Below are positions 53,979-63,500 of a stretch of DNA of 64,000 nt, piece by piece. The notes beneath the pieces were generated by a model, which saw only the letters and a program-made list of their open reading frames with translations, was not told the DNA's origin and did not search any database. The DNA is from an uncultured Clostridia bacterium (lineage in GTDB: Bacteria; Bacillota; Clostridia; TANB77; CAG-508): contig CALXWP010000008.1 in assembly GCA_944392455.1 (NCBI GenBank), forward strand, positions 1 through 64,000, given 5' to 3'. The translations under genes were made by a program, and so were the position numbers. Numbering within the stretch: position 1 is the first letter of the stretch; each line of letters starts with the position of its first letter.

Positions 53979-54674
53979 TTAGTTAAGATACTTTTCTATT
54001 TCTTTTCTGTTCCATGCCCAAGCACCTCTAAAGCCTAACGCCATCTCCTTAAATGTTTTTCTTACCATGGCCTGTTTTGTATTTTCTATGATAAGATTAC
54101 CATCCATAAAAATACCGTTTTGTTCTTCATCAATGCCTATAAGGCTAATGAAATGGTTTCCTTTTTTATTTTTATCTCTGTTGTACACTGAATTTTGGAT
54201 TAAAATAGTGATCACTGATTCCTGTAATTTCTTCAATATTTGATAAACATCATATAGCCTTTCTGCTGTATTGTCAAACAAACTATACTCTGTTCCACAT
54301 CCATCAGTAATGTTTCCTGCTTCATCATATATATATCCTCTATATTCTTTTTTAGAGACTTCATTGATTAACTCTTCAAAGTCAACATTGAATCCATTTA
54401 CTCTGAATGCATATTCCATTGCTAATGGTCCACACCCAGCATTGCTTACTGTACTTATTTTACCATATGGTAAATCAGAAAATGCTGAGTTTTTCTGGCT
54501 TATAGGAAAAATTCCTTTTGGCACTATAGGTTTAATTGCATGAATTTTTATCTTTTCTAAATCACTTTTCATCTTCTCTTGGAACAAATCCATTTCATAA
54601 TTTTCTTTTTCGTCCAGCTTCATTCTCTCTTTCTGATTTTTGGGGCATATGCAGTTTCTTGGAATTTTTAACAC
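53979..54674 (-). CDS. Papain-like (C39-type) cysteine protease, cassette-like
   Basis: A 231-residue protein with a plausible papain-fold catalytic pair. Cys is in STVSNAGCGPLAMEYAFRVNG, and His in KKGNHFISLIGIDEEQNGIFMDGN. The arrangement is as in C39-like peptidase domains. No signal peptide. The start is GTG with a strong GGAGG at proper spacing. It stands alone, with its own GC-rich terminator like the cassettes, but its arginines avoid CGG. Likely role: processing of a peptide or toxin; no substrate is obvious nearby. Confidence 0.75.
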   Translation of the reverse strand: MLKIPRNCICPKNQKERMKLDEKENYEMDLFQEKMKSDLEKIKIHAIKPIVPKGIFPISQKNSAFSDLPYGKISTVSNAGCGPLAMEYAFRVNGFNVDFEELINEVSKKEYRGYIYDEAGNITDGCGTEYSLFDNTAERLYDVYQILKKLQESVITILIQNSVYNRDKNKKGNHFISLIGIDEEQNGIFMDGNLIIENTKQAMVRKTFKEMALGFRGAWAWNRKEIEKYLN

Positions 54675-54734
54675 TCAAATTCCTCCTTTCAAAAGATTGG
54701 TCTATGCCTTATTTTTATATGTATAATAAAAGAA

Positions 54735-54799
54735 AAGGAAAATTTAACTATATTCAAAGAATTTACAAATTCTCATTACTTACTCTTAAATTTTCCTTT
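54735..54799 (-). terminator. Terminator after the FtsX-like permease
   Basis: Long AT-rich stem with AAAGGAAAATTTAA / TTAAATTTTCCTTT arms, 40 bases past the permease stop on the minus strand. Confidence 0.6.
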
Positions 54800-54838
54800 A
54801 CTTTAATTTAATTATATTCTTATATTTATTTTATTATA

Positions 54839-57800
54839 CTACTCTACACTTTTTAAACTTTCTATCATATCTATCTTCTTCAATGAAAAATATGTTACTA
54901 TATTTACTATTACTGCAAAGAAAATAGTTATTATAACGCCAAGTATATAACTTAAGGCTTCTACCTCTGGATCAAACATTGTTATATCTAGTTCACATGT
55001 TTTTAAAATATACATAGTTAAGAAATATCCACCAATTAATCCTACTAATATTCCTATAATAGTTAGTATTATTGTCTCTCTTGCTATATAACTATATACC
55101 TCTCTATCATAAAATCCTAATACTTTAATTGTTGCAAGTTCTCTTATTCTTTCGCTTATATTAGCATTAAGTAGATTATATAATACTACTAAAGCAAGAA
55201 GTCCGGCAGCTATTATTAAAATCCATACAACCATATCCATATTATCCATTACAGTTTTAAACATATCTTCTGATGCAGATGTAAAACTTACTCCTGATAT
55301 ATTGCTGCTATCTTGTAATAATTTTGTTCCTAGATCATTTTCTTTTTCTTCTGTCATATCTTCTGTAATTGCATATACCATATTTGACTCTATTCTTGTA
55401 TCATATGTACTATTATATAATTCAGGTGACATATATATGTAATGCATTATATAATTTTCTGTTATTTTAGAAACCTTAACATCTGCCCTATCACCATCTG
55501 AGTTTTCTATAGTTATAGTATCTCCTTCATTTATATCTAACAAATTTGATAATTTTTCAGATATTATAACTCCTGAATTGTCCAATACATATTTATCTTC
55601 TTTATTTTTTCTGTCTCTTAATGAAATAAAATTATCTAATCTATTAACATCTTCAGGTACAATTAATTGAATACTTTGATTATTATCATCTTTTATAATA
55701 TTTACAGATTGAACATTTGCGCCTAAAGTTTCCACAATTTGTTCATTTTCTTGTATTTTATCTTTTACTTTTTCCAATTCCTCATCATATTTATCTTCTT
55801 TTAAAGTAATGCTTAGACTATATTTATCGATTTCTCCAAATTGTTTTGGTATCATATTTCCTATAGCATCTCTTAATCCAAACCCTGCTACTATTAATGC
55901 TGTACAACCACATACTCCTATTATTGTCATTAAAAATCTCTTTTTATATCTAAATAAATTTCTTGCTGTTACTTTAGCTGTAAAGTTTAAATGTTTCCAT
56001 ATAAATGGTATTTTTTCTAGTAATACTCTTTTTCCTGGCTTTGGAGCTTTTGGTCTCATTAAAGTTGCAGGATTATGTATTAATTCTCTTATACAAGTAT
56101 ATAAAGTTGCACCAACTGTACACAATATTGCGAAAAACATTCCTACAAATGCTATTTCTGCATTAAACTCTAACACTACATCTGGTACCTCATAAACCAT
56201 AGCATACATATTTGCAATTATTCCTGGTAGAAACTTAAATCCAATAATTAATCCTATAATTCCACCTATTATAGTTGCTAAGCTTGCATATATTAAATAT
56301 TTTCTTGATATTTGTCTTTTGCTATATCCTAATGCCTTTAACGTTCCTATCTCTATTCTTTCCTCTTCTACCATTCTATTCATAGATGTTAAACTTATTA
56401 AAGCTGCTACTAAGAAAAATACTACCGGAAATACTTCTGCTAAACTTGCTACTCTATCAGTGTCCTGAACATAACTTGCATATCCAACATTTTGATTTCT
56501 GTCTAATACATACCATTCTGGTCTTTGTATTTCTTTTAATTCTTCTTTTGCATCTAATAATTTATTTTCTGCTTCTTCTATTTGTTCATCATATTCTTTT
56601 CTAGCATCTTCTAATTCTTTTTCTCCACTTTGTAGTTCTTCTTCTGCTTCTTTAATCTCTTGCTCAGCACTAGCTATTGTTGAATATGTATAGTTTTTAC
56701 TATTTTGCAATTCTATTTTACTTTCCTCTATTTGTTCTTTAGCTGAATTTATTTTATTTTCTGCAGAATCTAATCCTTCTTTTGCTGTTTCTATTCCATT
56801 TTTTAATTCTGTTATAGTTCCACTTAAATTTGTAACTCCCATTTCTTTTAAAGAATTATTTATTGTATTTATAGTGATTTGTAAAGTTTGAATTTCTGTT
56901 TTTACACTATTTATTTGTTCTTGTATTTCATCTTTTTCTGATTCTGTTTCGGCATTTTCTAATTTTAATTCTAAATTTTCTAATTTTTCTTGTTCATCTT
57001 TTAAATTACTATTTGCTGTATTTAATTGCTTTTGTGTTTGCTCTAATGTTTTTAACTGACTTTCATATTCATCTATTTGTTCTTCTACTTGTTTTTTTGT
57101 TTTTTCAAATTCTTGCTCATTTTTCTCTATTTCAGATTCTGCATCTTTAATTTCTTGTTCTGCAACTGCAAATTGATTATTTGCAGTAGTTTTATTTTCT
57201 TCTATTTGTTTTTTACCATCTTCGATTTCTTTTTTTCCTTCATCAATCTCTTTTTGTGCATCTTCAAGCTCTTTTTCTGCTTTTTCTTTTTCTTCATCTA
57301 ATTCTTTCTCGGCATCTTCTATTTTAGAATTTGCATTGTCATATAACTCATTATATCTAGCCTCTCGCCTTGACTCTGAAATTTCTTCTAATCTATTTTT
57401 TACTTCATCTACTTTGTCTGAATACTCACTATCTGTTGTATTTAAATCTTTCGCTCCCGCTACTGTTAAATATATATTTGTATATAGGTCTACATTAATA
57501 TTTTCTTTTGGAATATACATATAGTAATCTATTACACCACTTCCAAGTTCTGTACTTCCTCTATCTGTAGAGATATATAATGGTGATTTAACTGATCCTA
57601 CTATTGTAACTTTATTATTTTTTAATACTTCTTGTTCTTCACCATCATCATTTGTAATATTTTCTACATTAATTTCTATAGTATCTCCAATTTTATGTTC
57701 TGTCTCTGATAAGAATCTAGCCTCTACAACACATTCATTTTTATTTTCTGGCATTCTACCTTCTATTAAATTAAGTCTATTTATATTATCCGAATATGTT

Positions 57801-58120
57801 TCAATCTTTACAACAGATTCTTCATCTCCGATTTTTACTATTGCATCGGTCTGATATGTTCCTTCTAGAGCTTCTACTCCAGCTATATTACTTATTGCTT
57901 CTATATCATCATCTGTAAGTCCTAGAGTTGATATTACCTGGATATCCATAACATTTAATTCGTCAAAATATATGTCAAGTGTTTTTTTCATATCTGGACT
58001 TGCAGCTCTTAAGCCCGCAAAAAATCCCACTCCTAATAGAACAATAAGAAGTATTGATAAAAATCTTTTATATGAATATTTTATTTCTTTTATTCCATTT
58101 TTTAAAAGTGCACTTTTCAT
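54839..58120 (-). CDS. FtsX-like ABC permease with long coiled coil
   Basis: A 1093-residue membrane protein. One N-terminal helix, an extracellular MacB-like periplasmic core (about 50-235), then a coiled coil of roughly 300 residues (about 240-545) rich in Glu, Lys and Gln. Three helices of the FtsX domain (VFFLVAALISLTSMNRMVEEERIEIGTLKALGYSKRQI) follow, then a second core and a final FtsX helix set. Two permease halves fused in one chain match large export or mechanotransmission systems. It is 25 bases after the ATPase gene and forms one transporter with it. Confidence 0.9.
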   Translation of the reverse strand: MKSALLKNGIKEIKYSYKRFLSILLIVLLGVGFFAGLRAASPDMKKTLDIYFDELNVMDIQVISTLGLTDDDIEAISNIAGVEALEGTYQTDAIVKIGDEESVVKIETYSDNINRLNLIEGRMPENKNECVVEARFLSETEHKIGDTIEINVENITNDDGEEQEVLKNNKVTIVGSVKSPLYISTDRGSTELGSGVIDYYMYIPKENINVDLYTNIYLTVAGAKDLNTTDSEYSDKVDEVKNRLEEISESRREARYNELYDNANSKIEDAEKELDEEKEKAEKELEDAQKEIDEGKKEIEDGKKQIEENKTTANNQFAVAEQEIKDAESEIEKNEQEFEKTKKQVEEQIDEYESQLKTLEQTQKQLNTANSNLKDEQEKLENLELKLENAETESEKDEIQEQINSVKTEIQTLQITINTINNSLKEMGVTNLSGTITELKNGIETAKEGLDSAENKINSAKEQIEESKIELQNSKNYTYSTIASAEQEIKEAEEELQSGEKELEDARKEYDEQIEEAENKLLDAKEELKEIQRPEWYVLDRNQNVGYASYVQDTDRVASLAEVFPVVFFLVAALISLTSMNRMVEEERIEIGTLKALGYSKRQISRKYLIYASLATIIGGIIGLIIGFKFLPGIIANMYAMVYEVPDVVLEFNAEIAFVGMFFAILCTVGATLYTCIRELIHNPATLMRPKAPKPGKRVLLEKIPFIWKHLNFTAKVTARNLFRYKKRFLMTIIGVCGCTALIVAGFGLRDAIGNMIPKQFGEIDKYSLSITLKEDKYDEELEKVKDKIQENEQIVETLGANVQSVNIIKDDNNQSIQLIVPEDVNRLDNFISLRDRKNKEDKYVLDNSGVIISEKLSNLLDINEGDTITIENSDGDRADVKVSKITENYIMHYIYMSPELYNSTYDTRIESNMVYAITEDMTEEKENDLGTKLLQDSSNISGVSFTSASEDMFKTVMDNMDMVVWILIIAAGLLALVVLYNLLNANISERIRELATIKVLGFYDREVYSYIARETIILTIIGILVGLIGGYFLTMYILKTCELDITMFDPEVEALSYILGVIITIFFAVIVNIVTYFSLKKIDMIESLKSVE

Positions 58121-58145
58121 TTTTTCCTCCTTATATTTTTTGCAC

Positions 58146-58848
58146 TTACCATTCTATCTCTTCAATTGGTGTAGGATTTTCGTTTGTAATAATATTAAAT
58201 GCTGTTCCATTTTTAAAATGAATTACTCTATCTGCCATTGGTGTTAGTGCAGTATTATGAGTAATTATTATAACTGTCATATTTTCTTTTCTACAAGTAT
58301 CTTGTAATAACTTTAATATTTGTTTTCCAGTTTTATAGTCCAATGCTCCTGTTGGTTCGTCACATAAAAGTAGTTTAGGATTTTTAGCTATTGCTCTTGC
58401 AATTGCAACCCTTTGTTGTTCTCCTCCTGATAATTGAGAAGGAAAATTTTTCATTCTATCCTTTAGACCAACTTTTTCTAATATATCTTTAGGATCTAAT
58501 GGGTGCTTACATATTTGAGTTGCAAGTTCTACATTTTCAATAGCTGTTAGATTTTGAACTAAATTATAGAATTGAAAAACAAAGCCAATATCTTCTCTTC
58601 TATACTTAATTAATTCTTTTTTCTTAAATTTACTTATATCTTTTCTATCAATAATGACATTTCCAGAAGTAACACTGTCCATTCCTCCGAAGTATATTAA
58701 GAGCCGTAGTTTTTCCAGCACCACTTGGACCTACTATTACCACTAATTCTCCTTTTTCTATCTTAAAATTAGTTTTATCCAAAGCTTTTATTGTTACTTC
58801 TCCCATTTTATATTCTTTTACAACATTTCTAAATTCGATATATGACAT
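58146..58848 (-). CDS. ABC transporter ATPase (LolD/MacB type), needs +1 shift at CGG
   Basis: Read with one +1 shift this is a complete 233-residue ABC ATPase. Walker [18 protein letters not shown]-loop near [13 protein letters not shown], signature [14 protein letters not shown] and Walker [13 protein letters not shown]. The zero frame reads CTT CGG AGG at 58692-58684 and stops 12 codons later. Omitting the C at 58689 gives [13 protein letters not shown], the usual family block. ATG at 58848 with AAGGAGAT; a longer frame to 58890 lacks a site. Partner of the FtsX-like permease. Confidence 0.92.
58687..58689 (-). other. CGG +1 recoding site in ABC ATPase
   Basis: Codon 54 is CGG in context CTT CGG A, nine residues after the Walker A Lys. 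Omitting its C restores the conserved GG of LNILGG. Confidence 0.92.
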
Positions 58849-59103
58849 AATAAATATCTCCTTTTTAGTAAAAAGGAGAGCATAAAGCATAATAGATATT
58901 TAATTATCTATACACAAAATACTCCCCCTTATTTATTTATATAATTTTCATAAATCTCCTATATTAATATACTATATTTTATCATTTAACATTCCAATGG
59001 TCAATATAAATACTTTAAGTTTAAGTTAAATTTTTAACTAAAATTTTTGCTATATTATATATAAGAAAATTGGACGTTAACGAAATCTAAGATTTCGATG
59101 TCC

Positions 59104-59164
59104 ACATGTGCATTTTGCTTTGCAAATATGCACAGCCAAACGAAAATTAACCTTGTTGCATAGG
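59104..59164. repeat. Left inverted repeat of the 59104-60499 unit
   Basis: About 60 bp matching the reverse complement of 60439-60499 with few differences. It contains a hairpin (59108-59133) with outer arms GTGCAT / ATGCAC and inner TTTGC / GCAAA, followed by TTAACCTTGTTG. The outer arms differ from the right copy in compensated fashion. Confidence 0.75.
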
Positions 59165-59188
59165 AAATTTCTAGCAAAATTTCCTATG
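59159..59188. repeat. Perfect hairpin inside the left repeat edge
   Basis: CATAGGAAATTT / AAATTTCCTATG perfect 12-bp arms around a six-base loop, directly next to TTAACCTTGTTG. Confidence 0.7.
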
Positions 59189-59200
59189 TAATAAAAGGTT

Positions 59201-59229
59201 GGAGCTCGATGCAGTCAGCACCGAGCTCC
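59201..59229 (-). terminator. Terminator of cassette 59249-59470
   Basis: GGAGCTCG / CGAGCTCC hairpin followed by AACCTTTTATT on the minus strand, 20 bases past the stop. Confidence 0.8.
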
Positions 59230-59248
59230 CATGACGGAGATTAGAGAT

Positions 59249-59470
59249 TTAGTTGCGTTTAATACGATATGTCGTCAAAGTAAGCATTGCCCTTAAGTCT
59301 TTCGATATTTTCTTAAGCAACTCCTTGTCCATGTCAGGATCACTGAAAATGATCTTGTCATTCAAAACAACAAAATCAACTTTCTCATCACCAACGGTGA
59401 TGATCCCGTTTGGAATAGGTGACACTCCCTCAAAGAGAAAGTGAATCTCATAAACATTGTTGTCCTTCAT
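59249..59470 (-). CDS. Cassette protein inside inverted-repeat unit, 73 residues
   Basis: A 73-residue small protein, likely mixed sheet/helix (VYEIHFLFEGVSPIPNGIITVGDEKVDFVVLNDKIIF). Arginine uses CGT, CGC and AGG; no CGG. More GC-rich than its surroundings. Own consensus promoter, AGGAGG site and terminator. Divergent from cassette 59674-60315 within the same inverted-repeat unit. Unknown function. Confidence 0.7.
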   Translation of the reverse strand: MKDNNVYEIHFLFEGVSPIPNGIITVGDEKVDFVVLNDKIIFSDPDMDKELLKKISKDLRAMLTLTTYRIKRN

Positions 59471-59527
59471 TCTAGCTAAAACCTCCTGTATTTTATACCA
59501 TTCGGATTTACCGATTGGCTATTCTTT

Positions 59528-59556
59528 ATTATACTCTTTTTTCCAATATATGTCAA
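59528..59556 (-). promoter_or_regulatory. Consensus promoter of cassette 59249-59470
   Basis: TTGACA (59556-59551), 17-bp spacer, TATAAT (59533-59528). A leader stem with CCA..CGG / CCG..TGG lies between it and the gene. Confidence 0.82.
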
Positions 59557-59573
59557 ACATGTTACCATAAAAT

Positions 59574-59602
59574 TTGATTAATTTTAAATTATTTGGTATA
59601 AT
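59574..59602 (+). promoter_or_regulatory. Promoter of cassette 59674-60315
   Basis: TTGATT (59574-59579), 17-bp spacer, TATAAT (59597-59602). Leader stems TTGAGTT / AACTCAA and CAATTT / AAATTG precede the GGGAGAGG site. Confidence 0.7.
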
Positions 59603-59673
59603 ATTTACATAAATTGAGTTGCAGGTTCGTGCATAAAAAACTCAATTTAAGTAAATTGAAAGGGAGAGGAAAT

Positions 59674-60315
59674 ATGCGAATAAATCATAAATTAGACATG
59701 AAGAAACTCGAGGACTTTAAGAGAATAGTCTTACCTTATACTCGGAAACTAATCGAAGATGAGGTAACCTATTATGGTCTTAAGTCAACAATCTCTGATC
59801 TGGAGAAATCTAAACAGGAAACTATGAATAACCTTACAGCTGTAAAAGCGTTTCCTAACATCGCTACAAAGTATTCATCATATACCGGTGATCTGCAGGC
59901 AAGGTTGTCATACTTTTCCGGATTAAGAAAAACGCTTGAGGCTGAACTTGCAGAATGTGAGGGAAAAATAAAGCCACACAAGAAAAATGCAGAATCTTTG
60001 AAAGGCACTATAGATTACCAGAAAGAAATGCTCAACAGTATTCTTGGTATCATCTTGAAAGATACTGAAGGTTTTCTGCAGCCGGATGATATCCATAAGA
60101 ACAGAGAATACAAGTATGAAATATTATATATACTGTGTACCTGTTCTACTGATTCTGGAATCACTAACAGCCTTATGTCTCTTCAGGCATGCAATGCTTT
60201 AGCAGATGAATGCAGGCAGTCTCATCCAGACCTGTATATTGCAATAATGGAGTCTGACAATAAAGTGGCTGAATTTTATAAACAGCTTTATGATATTGAT
60301 ATTTGTAACTTGTAA
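59674..60315 (+). CDS. Cassette protein inside inverted-repeat unit, 213 residues
   Basis: A 213-residue, mainly helical soluble protein. Residues ~15-130 look like a coiled coil (KLIEDEVTYYGLKSTISDLEKSKQETMNNL ...). I use the ATG at 59674, which has GGGAGAGG upstream; a frame to 59614 lacks a site. CGG occurs once (ACT CGG AAA, codon 25); the +1 frame after it stops at the third codon. Other arginines use CGA, AGA and AGG. It is the larger gene of the inverted-repeat unit. Unknown function. Confidence 0.72.
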   Translation: MRINHKLDMKKLEDFKRIVLPYTRKLIEDEVTYYGLKSTISDLEKSKQETMNNLTAVKAFPNIATKYSSYTGDLQARLSYFSGLRKTLEAELAECEGKIKPHKKNAESLKGTIDYQKEMLNSILGIILKDTEGFLQPDDIHKNREYKYEILYILCTCSTDSGITNSLMSLQACNALADECRQSHPDLYIAIMESDNKVAEFYKQLYDIDICNL

Positions 60316-60343
60316 ATTTTCTCTAAGCACGAACCACTAAAAA

Positions 60344-60376
60344 AGGGAGTAGCCTATTTAAAAGGCAATGCTCCCT
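60344..60376 (+). terminator. Terminator of cassette 59674-60315
   Basis: GGGAG...AGCCT / AGGC...GCTCCC hairpin followed by TTTTTT. Confidence 0.88.
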
Positions 60377-60384
60377 TTTTTATT

Positions 60385-60445
60385 GTATAGGAAAAATCGA
60401 CTTTCTACTTGATATTTCAGTATTTTCATCGATTTTTCCGTATAC
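60385..60445. repeat. Long hairpin next to the right repeat
   Basis: GTATA-GGAAAAATCGA pairs with TCGATTTTTCC-G-TATAC, one bulged base, around a loop of about 28 bases. It occupies the position of the 59159-59188 hairpin at the left end. Confidence 0.65.
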
Positions 60446-60499
60446 AACAAGGTTAAGTTTCCTTGGGCCGTGCGTATTTGCGAAGCAAAACGCACATGT
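60439..60499. repeat. Right inverted repeat of the 59104-60499 unit
   Basis: Inverted counterpart of 59104-59164. Its hairpin (60470-60495) has outer arms GTGCGT / ACGCAC where the left copy has GTGCAT / ATGCAC; both bases of the pair change together, preserving the stem. It ends 27 bases from the dnaE stop. Confidence 0.75.
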
Positions 60500-60525
60500 G
60501 GCGAAGTCACTTTTCTTATTTTTTC

Positions 60526-63500
60526 TCATATTTCTTCTACTCTAGCATTTTCATATCCAATAATATCTTGAAATTGCTCTAAAGTATCACCACTAAGAAA
60601 TATTCCTCCTGCCATATCTTTTCTTTCACCATTAATAATCTGTACTTGTATATTATTTTTTTCTCCAGTAAAGAATTTTATTGCACCTCTTAGCCTTTCT
60701 TTTTGCTCATCACTAGTACTTGTTATATCTAAATTTAAAACTTTTCTTTTTTGCTCTCCAAATTCTTTAATATCTTTTGCAACTATTTTAGTGTCTTCGT
60801 CTTCTCTTATACTTAATCTACCATCTACTAAAACTATATTATCTTCCATTAAAATGTTTGAACAATTTTGATAGCAACTCTCAAATACAATAACTTCAGT
60901 AGGTCCGTATAAATCTTCAATTGTTACAAAAGCCATAATTTTATTTGTTTTAGTAAATTTCTTTTTTACACTAGTTATAATTCCTGCATATTTAACAAAT
61001 TGCCCATCTTGTAATTTTTCATTAATACTTAAATTTGCAGCAATTTCATTTGCTTTTTCTTCACCTTCTATAGCTTCTGTATCTAAACTAGATGTATCTT
61101 GTGCACTTCTCATCATTGCAGTATTTACATTTGTTTGCATTTCTATCTGATGTCTTAGTTTGTCTAGTGGATGGCCTGAAATATATAGTCCAAGCATCTC
61201 TTTTTCCATTGAAAGTAATTCTCTTTCTGAAAATTCTGGCATTATTTTGTATGTATATTTTAATTCTTCCATTTCTTTTTGATTAGTACCACCTAAATCA
61301 AACATACTAACTTGTCCATCAAAGCTTTTCTTTGAACTATCTGCAATAGAATCAACAATTGATTCATAAGATTCCATTAAAGTTCTTCTTGTTTGTTCAA
61401 AATTATCAAATGCTCCAGCTTTAATTAAACTTTCTATACATTTTTTATTTACAGATGCTTCTGCAATTCTTTCACAAAATGAAGCAAAGTCCTTAAATTC
61501 TCCATTTTTATTTCGTTCAAGAACTATTTCATCAACTGCTCCAACTCCAACATTTTTAACACTTCCAAGACCAAATCTAATTTTATTTCCATCAACAGTA
61601 AATTTTGTAAAACTTTTATTAATATCCGGTTTTAATATTTCTATATTTAGCCTTTTACATTCGTCAACATATGCAGGTATTTTATCTAAATTTCCTAAAA
61701 AGCTATTAAGCATAGCTGCCATAAATTCTGCTGGGTAATATGTTTTCAAATATGCTGTTTGATATGAAAGTACAGCATATGCAGCAGCATGAGATTTATT
61801 AAATGCATATTTTGCAAATTCAGCCATTTCATCAAATATTTTATTAGCTGACTCTGCATCAATACCATTTCTTACACAACCTGGTACAATAATGTTTCCT
61901 TCATCATCAACTTGTCCATTTATAAATATTTCACGCTCTTTTGCCATTACATCTAGTTTTTTCTTTCCCATTGCACGTCTTACTAAATCAGCCCTACCAA
62001 GTGAATACCCTGCTAAATCTCTTACTATCTGCATAACTTGTTCTTGGTAAACCATACATCCATATGTAACATTTAATATTGGTCTTAAACTATCATGTGT
62101 ATAAACAGCATGATCTGGGTCTTTTTTATTTGCAATATATCTAGGTATCTGATCCATAGGACCTGGTCTGTAAAGTGAAACACCTGCTATAATATCTTCT
62201 AAGCAATCTGGTTTTAATTCTTTCATGAAGTTCGTCATACCTTGACTTTCAAACTGGAATATACCAACTGAATTTCCTTCTTGCCATTGTTTATATACAT
62301 TTGGATCATTCATATCTTTATCAAATTCTACATCTATTCCTCTATTTTGCTTTACTAAATCTTTTGTGTCTTGTATAACTGTAAGTGTTCTTAAACCTAA
62401 AAAGTCCATTTTTAAAAGTCCTAGCTCTTCTAGAGTTGTCATAATATATTGTGTAGAAATTGTATTATCTCTCATATATAAAGGTACATAAGTATCTACT
62501 GGCTCTTTTGTTATAACTATACCACAAGCATGTGTTGAGGCCTGTCTTGGCATTCCTTCTAATGCCATAGCTATATCAAGTAATTTCCTATATTCTTCAT
62601 TTGTATCATATAATTCTTTTAATTCTCTATTTTGTTCCATTGCTTTTTTTATAGTTATATGTAATTCATTAGGAACCATTTTAGCAAGTTTATCAGTTTC
62701 TGCATATGAAACATCTAAAGCTCTACCAACATCACGAATTACCATTCTAGCAGACATTGTACCAAAAGTAATAATCTGTGACACATGATCATGTCCATAT
62801 TTTCTTCCAACATAATCTATTACTTCTTGTCTTCTTTCATAACAAAAATCAACATCAAAATCTGGCATACTAATTCTTTCAGGATTTAAGAATCTTTCAA
62901 AGATTAATCCATATTTTATAGGATCAATATCTGTAATTCCAATAGCATATGCCACTATAGATCCTGCTCCAGATCCACGACCTGGTCCTACTGGTATCCC
63001 ATTTGATTTTGCATAATTTATATAATCCCAAACTATTAAGAAATAGTCTACATATCCCATCTTTTCTATAACAGAAAGTTCATAATCTTTTCTTTGTATT
63101 ATTTCATCTGTTACATCTTCACCATATCGATTTGCTATTCCATCATCAGTAAGTTTTTTCAAATAATCATAATGAGTTTCAAATCCTTCTGGTACATCAT
63201 AATTAGGAAGTATTGTATGTCCAAATTCAAATTCAACATTACATTCATTAGCAATTTTTACTGTATTTTCTATTGCATCAGGAACATTTGCAAAATATTC
63301 CTTCATTTCTTCAGGTGATTTTATATATAATTCATCTGTTTCAAAGCGCATTCTATCTTCATCTGTCATTCTTTTTCCAGTTTGAATACATAGAAGTACT
63401 TCATGGTTATATGCATCTTCTCTCTTTAGATAATGTGCATCATTTGTAGCAACTAGTGGAATATCTAATTCACGTGATAATTGTACTAGTTTTTGATTTA

